NCBI RefSeq assembly: GCF_900095885.1
Contig: NZ_LT615367.1
Location: forward strand, 3,100,001-3,164,000
Direction: 5' to 3'
Source: Dickeya aquatica
Lineage (GTDB): Bacteria > Pseudomonadota > Gammaproteobacteria > Enterobacterales > Enterobacteriaceae
DNA length: 64,000 nt
The stretch's first letter is position 1, and every line of letters begins with the position of its first letter. A program made the position numbers and the translations under genes. Under the pieces are notes generated by a model. That model saw only the letters and a program-made list of their open reading frames with translations. It made no database searches and was not told the DNA's origin. This document shows positions 60,544 through 64,000 of this stretch, piece after piece.

Positions 60544-62310
60544 TTACTCACGCTCAGGCCCCTCATTGGGCGCATCATCCAAAGCGGCTTCCAGTTGCTG
60601 ATAGCGATACATATCCCGATACCATCCTGCCTGTTGTGATAACTCACCGTGGTTACCGCGTTGTGCTACCCGCCCATGCTGCAATACCAGAATGTCATTC
60701 GCCTCGACAAGCGCCGACAGGCGATGGGCACTGATTATCAACGTTCGCTTTTTCCCCCATTGCCGCAGGTTATTTAGAATCTGATGTTCAGTGCGCCCAT
60801 CCACGGCGGAAAGGGCATCATCAAGCACCAGAATCTCTGCATCAAGCAATAACGCGCGGGCAATCGCAATACGCTGTTTCTGACCACCGGACAGCATTAC
60901 ACCGCGCTCTCCTACTTCCGTCAGGTAGCCTTTCGGCAAACGCAGAATATCGTCATGGACATTAGCCAGTCTGGCCGCGTGTTCTATCTCCTGCCGGGAG
61001 GCCTGTGGGCACCCCAGTGCAATATTGCCCGCCACGGTATCAGAGAACAGAAACGGTGTTTGCCCCACCACGGCAAAGCGGCCTCGCAGTTGGTCCAGAC
61101 GAATATGCTGCAATGGTTGCTGGTGGTAGCTTATCTCTCCCTGTTCAACGTCAAACTGTCTTAGCAGCAAAGCCAGTAACGTGCTCTTGCCTGAGCCAGT
61201 CGGGCCACACAACCCCAGGGTTTGACCCGGTATCAGTGTGAAATGAACCTCATTAAGCACCGTCTGACTATGGCCGGGATAATGAAATACGGTGATATCG
61301 GCCGCCAGCATTCCAGGCCCTTCCGGTAAGGATTGGGTGCCATCTTCAACGACCCGTGGTTCGGCCAGTAACTGACTGATACGCCCATAAGCCGCACTGC
61401 CACGCTCAACAATGTTAAACATCCATGCCAATGCCAGCATCGGCCATATCATCAGGCCAAGGTACATGACAAAACTGGTCAGTGCGCCGAGAGTCAGTGA
61501 ACCGTGGATAACCATCCAGCTTTCCCCAGCGACCGCCAGCAGGTTGGAAAATGCAACAGCAATATAGATAGTGGGGTCAAAACGGGCATCGACGCGCGCA
61601 ACACGCATATTCTTCTGCCCGGCATCGGCGGCAACACGGGCAAAACTGTCTGATTGATAATCTTCCAGACCAAAGGATTTGATCATCCGAATGCTGGTCA
61701 GGCTCTCCTGAGCATGGTCATTAAGCGAAGAAAAAGCAGCCTGAGCATCCTTGAAACGCTGGTGTAGCTGGGTGCCATAATGCTTTATCACTATCGCCAT
61801 CACTGGCATTGGCAATAACGCCAGTAATGTCAGTTGCCAGCTAAGTTGGGTACACATCACCACAAATACCGCACATCCCATCACCAGCGAGTCTACCAAT
61901 GTCAGCACACCTTCTCCGGCAGCAAACACCACCCGATCCACATCATTGGTAGCGCGGGCAATTAAATCACCGGTTCGATGGCGAAGATAAAAAGCCGCAT
62001 GTTGGTGACTCAATTGACGATAAAAGCGTTCTCTCAATTCAACCGCCAACTGATAGGCTGCACCAAATAGCCAAATACGCCAAAAATAGCGCAGCAGATA
62101 AATCAGCAATGCAATCAACAGGATGTTGCTTATTTTCCACAATAAAGTAGCGTTGCTCATCGTATGCTGTGTGACACCATCAACGATGACACCCACCAAC
62201 GTTGGCGGCAGCAATTGCAGCACAGCAATCATCACCAATAACATCACCGCCCCGAGATAACGCTTCCATTCCCGGCGAAAATACCATCCCAGCAGAGCAA
62301 AAAGTCTCAC
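60544..62310 (-). CDS. mdlA: ABC transporter MdlA (membrane plus ATPase)
   Basis: A half-type ABC exporter of 588 residues (E. coli 590), paired with MdlB. It has six membrane helices beginning [17 protein letters not shown] and an ATPase with Walker [13 protein letters not shown], signature [17 protein letters not shown], Walker [13 protein letters not shown] (Asp-Asp where most have Asp-Glu) and H-loop ISAHRLSAL. The changed Walker B suggests an asymmetric, possibly degenerate site, as in many heterodimeric exporters. Substrate unknown. Confidence 0.96.
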   Translation of the reverse strand: MRLFALLGWYFRREWKRYLGAVMLLVMIAVLQLLPPTLVGVIVDGVTQHTMSNATLLWKISNILLIALLIYLLRYFWRIWLFGAAYQLAVELRERFYRQLSHQHAAFYLRHRTGDLIARATNDVDRVVFAAGEGVLTLVDSLVMGCAVFVVMCTQLSWQLTLLALLPMPVMAIVIKHYGTQLHQRFKDAQAAFSSLNDHAQESLTSIRMIKSFGLEDYQSDSFARVAADAGQKNMRVARVDARFDPTIYIAVAFSNLLAVAGESWMVIHGSLTLGALTSFVMYLGLMIWPMLALAWMFNIVERGSAAYGRISQLLAEPRVVEDGTQSLPEGPGMLAADITVFHYPGHSQTVLNEVHFTLIPGQTLGLCGPTGSGKSTLLALLLRQFDVEQGEISYHQQPLQHIRLDQLRGRFAVVGQTPFLFSDTVAGNIALGCPQASRQEIEHAARLANVHDDILRLPKGYLTEVGERGVMLSGGQKQRIAIARALLLDAEILVLDDALSAVDGRTEHQILNNLRQWGKKRTLIISAHRLSALVEANDILVLQHGRVAQRGNHGELSQQAGWYRDMYRYQQLEAALDDAPNEGPERE

Positions 62311-62403
62311 GCGATTTTAGTCCAATAGTGACAAAGCGAATTGAGAGAAGATGAACCGAGCATTATACATAATGTGCATCACGAATAAATTTTATGCCTG
62401 CCT

Positions 62404-62433
62404 GCGCGGTTAACTTCGCATCGATAACCGCGC
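62404..62433 (-). terminator. stem-loop between decR and mdlA
   Basis: GCGCGGTTA (62404-62412) pairs perfectly with TAACCGCGC (62425-62433), 12-nt loop, 35 bp past the decR stop. It has no U-run, so decR message may end here or partly read into mdlAB. Confidence 0.55.
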
Positions 62434-62467
62434 GATACGCGATGATAGCCGCCCGTCATCCGGCTCA

Positions 62468-62932
62468 TCAGGATGACGTCAGCGGCAAGGCGGTTGTCTG
62501 TTTGATACACTCCATCGCAAAGCTGGATGTCACATCAACCAGACCGGGAATACCATTGACCAGGCGCTTATAAAAAGCATCGTAGCTTTTCATGTCTGCC
62601 ACCTGTACCTGCATCAGGTAATCATATTCACCGGCCATACGGTAGAACGCCAGCACCTCCGGCATCTCTGACACGAAACGGGAAAAGGTTTGATACCAGG
62701 CGCTATTATGTTGCTGCGTTTTCAGCAGCACAAATGCTGTCAGCCCAAGCCCCAGCTTCTCGTTATCCAACAGTGCAACCCGGCACTTAATGTATCCCTC
62801 ATCTTCCAGGCGCTTTAAGCGCTTCCAGCAAGGTGTGGAAGTCAGGTTGACTGCATCGGCCAATACCTGCAATGACAGGGTACAATCCTGCTGTAACAAC
62901 GCCAGCAGCTTGATATCGATTTTATCCAACAT
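62468..62932 (-). CDS. decR: Lrp/AsnC-family cysteine-responsive regulator DecR (YbaO, CcdR type)
   Basis: DecR senses cysteine and activates a detoxifying desulfhydrase. The 154-residue protein (E. coli 152) has the AsnC-type helix-turn-helix [30 protein letters not shown] and a RAM effector domain ([30 protein letters not shown]). In E. coli the target is the distant yhaOM; in Pantoea the CcdR form controls an adjacent ccdA. Here a ccdA-like gene is divergent, so this is the CcdR arrangement. ATG 62932 is preferred. Confidence 0.95.
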   Translation of the reverse strand: MLDKIDIKLLALLQQDCTLSLQVLADAVNLTSTPCWKRLKRLEDEGYIKCRVALLDNEKLGLGLTAFVLLKTQQHNSAWYQTFSRFVSEMPEVLAFYRMAGEYDYLMQVQVADMKSYDAFYKRLVNGIPGLVDVTSSFAMECIKQTTALPLTSS

Positions 62933-62942
62933 AAGGGTTAAC

Positions 62943-62961
62943 AAGAGAAAAAATTTCTCTT
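62943..62961. promoter_or_regulatory. palindrome in the decR / desulfhydrase intergenic region
   Basis: AAGAGAAA (62943-62950), AAA, TTTCTCTT (62954-62961) is a perfect inverted repeat 11 bp from the decR ATG. Its A+T-rich centre and position suit an Lrp-family operator that could act on both divergent genes. The assignment is inference. A T-rich run near 62990 may be part of the promoter. Confidence 0.5.
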
Positions 62962-63112
62962 ATTACCTCGCCAGGCAGATAAAAAAGCAATCTTTTTTTC
63001 TCACAAAACCGATAGGCTAGAGGAGTGTCGTCGCCCGTTATACGTTCCATATCCGGCGACGATGACCCCACTATCATCAGAAAACGAATTTGTAACTAAT
63101 CAGGACACCATC

Positions 63113-64000
63113 ATGACCAGCCTCTGGGTACGCAACGCCGTTAGCGCGATAGAAGCCGACTTTCAACGCTCGGCAGACACCCACCTGATCCGCCTGACAT
63201 TGCCGAACTACACCGGCATCTATTTTTACCTCAAGGATGAAAGTACTCATCCGAGCGGTAGCCTGAAACACCGTCTGGCTCGCTCACTGTTTCTGTATGG
63301 ATTAAGCAATGGCTGGATCAATGAAGGAACAACAGTGATAGAAGCTTCATCAGGCAGTACGGCGGTATCAGAAGCCTATTTTGCACGTTTGCTGGGGTTA
63401 CCCTTTATCGCGGTCATGCCGTCATGTACTGCACGCAAAAAAATCGAGCAAATTACCTTTTATGGTGGCCATTGCCATTTTGTTGAGCAATCCCGTGAGA
63501 TTTATGCCAAATCGGAAGAGCTTGCCAAAGAGTTGCATGGTCACTACATGGATCAGTTCACCTACGCCGAACGCGCTACTGACTGGCGAGGGAATAACAA
63601 CATTGCTGACAGTATCTATCGGCAGATGGAACGAGAGCCCCATCCGGTGCCTGATTATCTGGTGATGAGTGCGGGTACCGGCGGCACCTCTGCCACGCTG
63701 GGGCGCTACATCCGCTATAAGGGCCTGAATACCCAATTGATCGTCGTAGACCCGGAAAATTCGGTATTTTATGACTGCTATCGTCAGCAAAGCAGAACGC
63801 TGACAGGTCAGTGCGGTAGCCGTATTGAGGGAATTGGTCGGCCTCGCGCTGAACCGTCATTTATTCCCAGCGTGATTGACGACATGATGAAAGTCCCTGA
63901 TGCTGCAAGCATCGCAACGATCTACTGGCTGGAGCAGGTACTGGGAAGAAAAGTTGGGCCATCTACCGGTACCAATGTGTGGGGCATGCTGCAACTGGCA
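63113..64000 (+). CDS. PLP-dependent cysteine desulfhydrase-like protein (CcdA type), 3' end outside window
   Basis: The first 296 codons are present. It is a fold-type II PLP enzyme of the cysteine-synthase family. The PLP lysine is in [11 protein letters not shown], followed by the substrate loop [19 protein letters not shown] and the phosphate-binding [14 protein letters not shown]. It resembles the CcdA-type L-cysteine desulfhydrase that makes sulfide, pyruvate and ammonia and protects against excess cysteine. The divergent decR supports this. A cysteine synthase-like role is not excluded. AGGA precedes ATG 63113. Confidence 0.85.
   Translation, partial: MTSLWVRNAVSAIEADFQRSADTHLIRLTLPNYTGIYFYLKDESTHPSGSLKHRLARSLFLYGLSNGWINEGTTVIEASSGSTAVSEAYFARLLGLPFIAVMPSCTARKKIEQITFYGGHCHFVEQSREIYAKSEELAKELHGHYMDQFTYAERATDWRGNNNIADSIYRQMEREPHPVPDYLVMSAGTGGTSATLGRYIRYKGLNTQLIVVDPENSVFYDCYRQQSRTLTGQCGSRIEGIGRPRAEPSFIPSVIDDMMKVPDAASIATIYWLEQVLGRKVGPSTGTNVWGMLQLA

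Overview
The window looks like chromosomal core DNA of an enterobacterium of the Pectobacteriaceae, most like Dickeya and its relatives. This is an inference from near full-length matches to Escherichia coli proteins, from the mixed gene order, and from genes E. coli lacks here (miaE before priC; a cysteine desulfhydrase-like gene divergent from decR). I found no insertion sequence, prophage, CRISPR array or tRNA gene. One stable RNA gene is certain (ffs, the 4.5S signal-recognition RNA).

Layout. (1) 1-5379, minus strand: menaquinone operon menF-menD-menH-menB-menC, with menC cut by the window edge. (2) 5380-12487: Rcs envelope-stress phosphorelay, rcsD-rcsB convergent with rcsC, preceded by a probable MicF-type small RNA. 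(3) 12573-20625: gyrA, ubiG and the class Ia ribonucleotide reductase operon nrdA-nrdB-yfaE with DnaA and NrdR signals. (4) 20775-27029: qmcA-ybbJ, copper regulator cueR and copper pump copA, ybaP, ybaK. (5) 27255-33246: a chemoreceptor, ushA, ybaL. (6) 33293-43577: hemH, adk, htpG, the recR-ybaB-dnaX group, apt, ybaN, miaE, priC, ybaM. (7) 43601-54328: mscK, acrR/acrAB multidrug efflux, a Zur-type operator with the zinc-free ribosomal proteins rpmE2-rpmJ2, tomB-hha, ffs. (8) 54550-64000: ybaZ, ybaY, tesB, glnK-amtB with a sigma-54 promoter, mdlA-mdlB, decR and the start of a divergent cysteine desulfhydrase-like gene.

Several genes work together. CueR controls CopA through a 19-bp-spacer promoter. 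AcrR controls acrAB. GlnK regulates AmtB. NrdR and DnaA tie nrdAB to dNTP level and replication. RcsC, RcsD and RcsB form one phosphorelay, whose regulon commonly includes capsule and motility genes.

The most interesting signals are below gene level. copA carries a slippery heptamer, a 5-nt spacer and a well-formed H-type pseudoknot placed after its second metal-binding domain; a -1 shift would release a two-domain copper chaperone. nrdA has a compensated -1/+1 frameshift that scrambles 12 residues of the specificity loop, which is either a sequence error or a striking variant. A MicF-like small RNA lies upstream of rcsD without ompC. A branched inverted repeat with a U-tract lies between ubiG and nrdA. 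The tomB-hha transcript would begin with two interlocking 7-bp stems.
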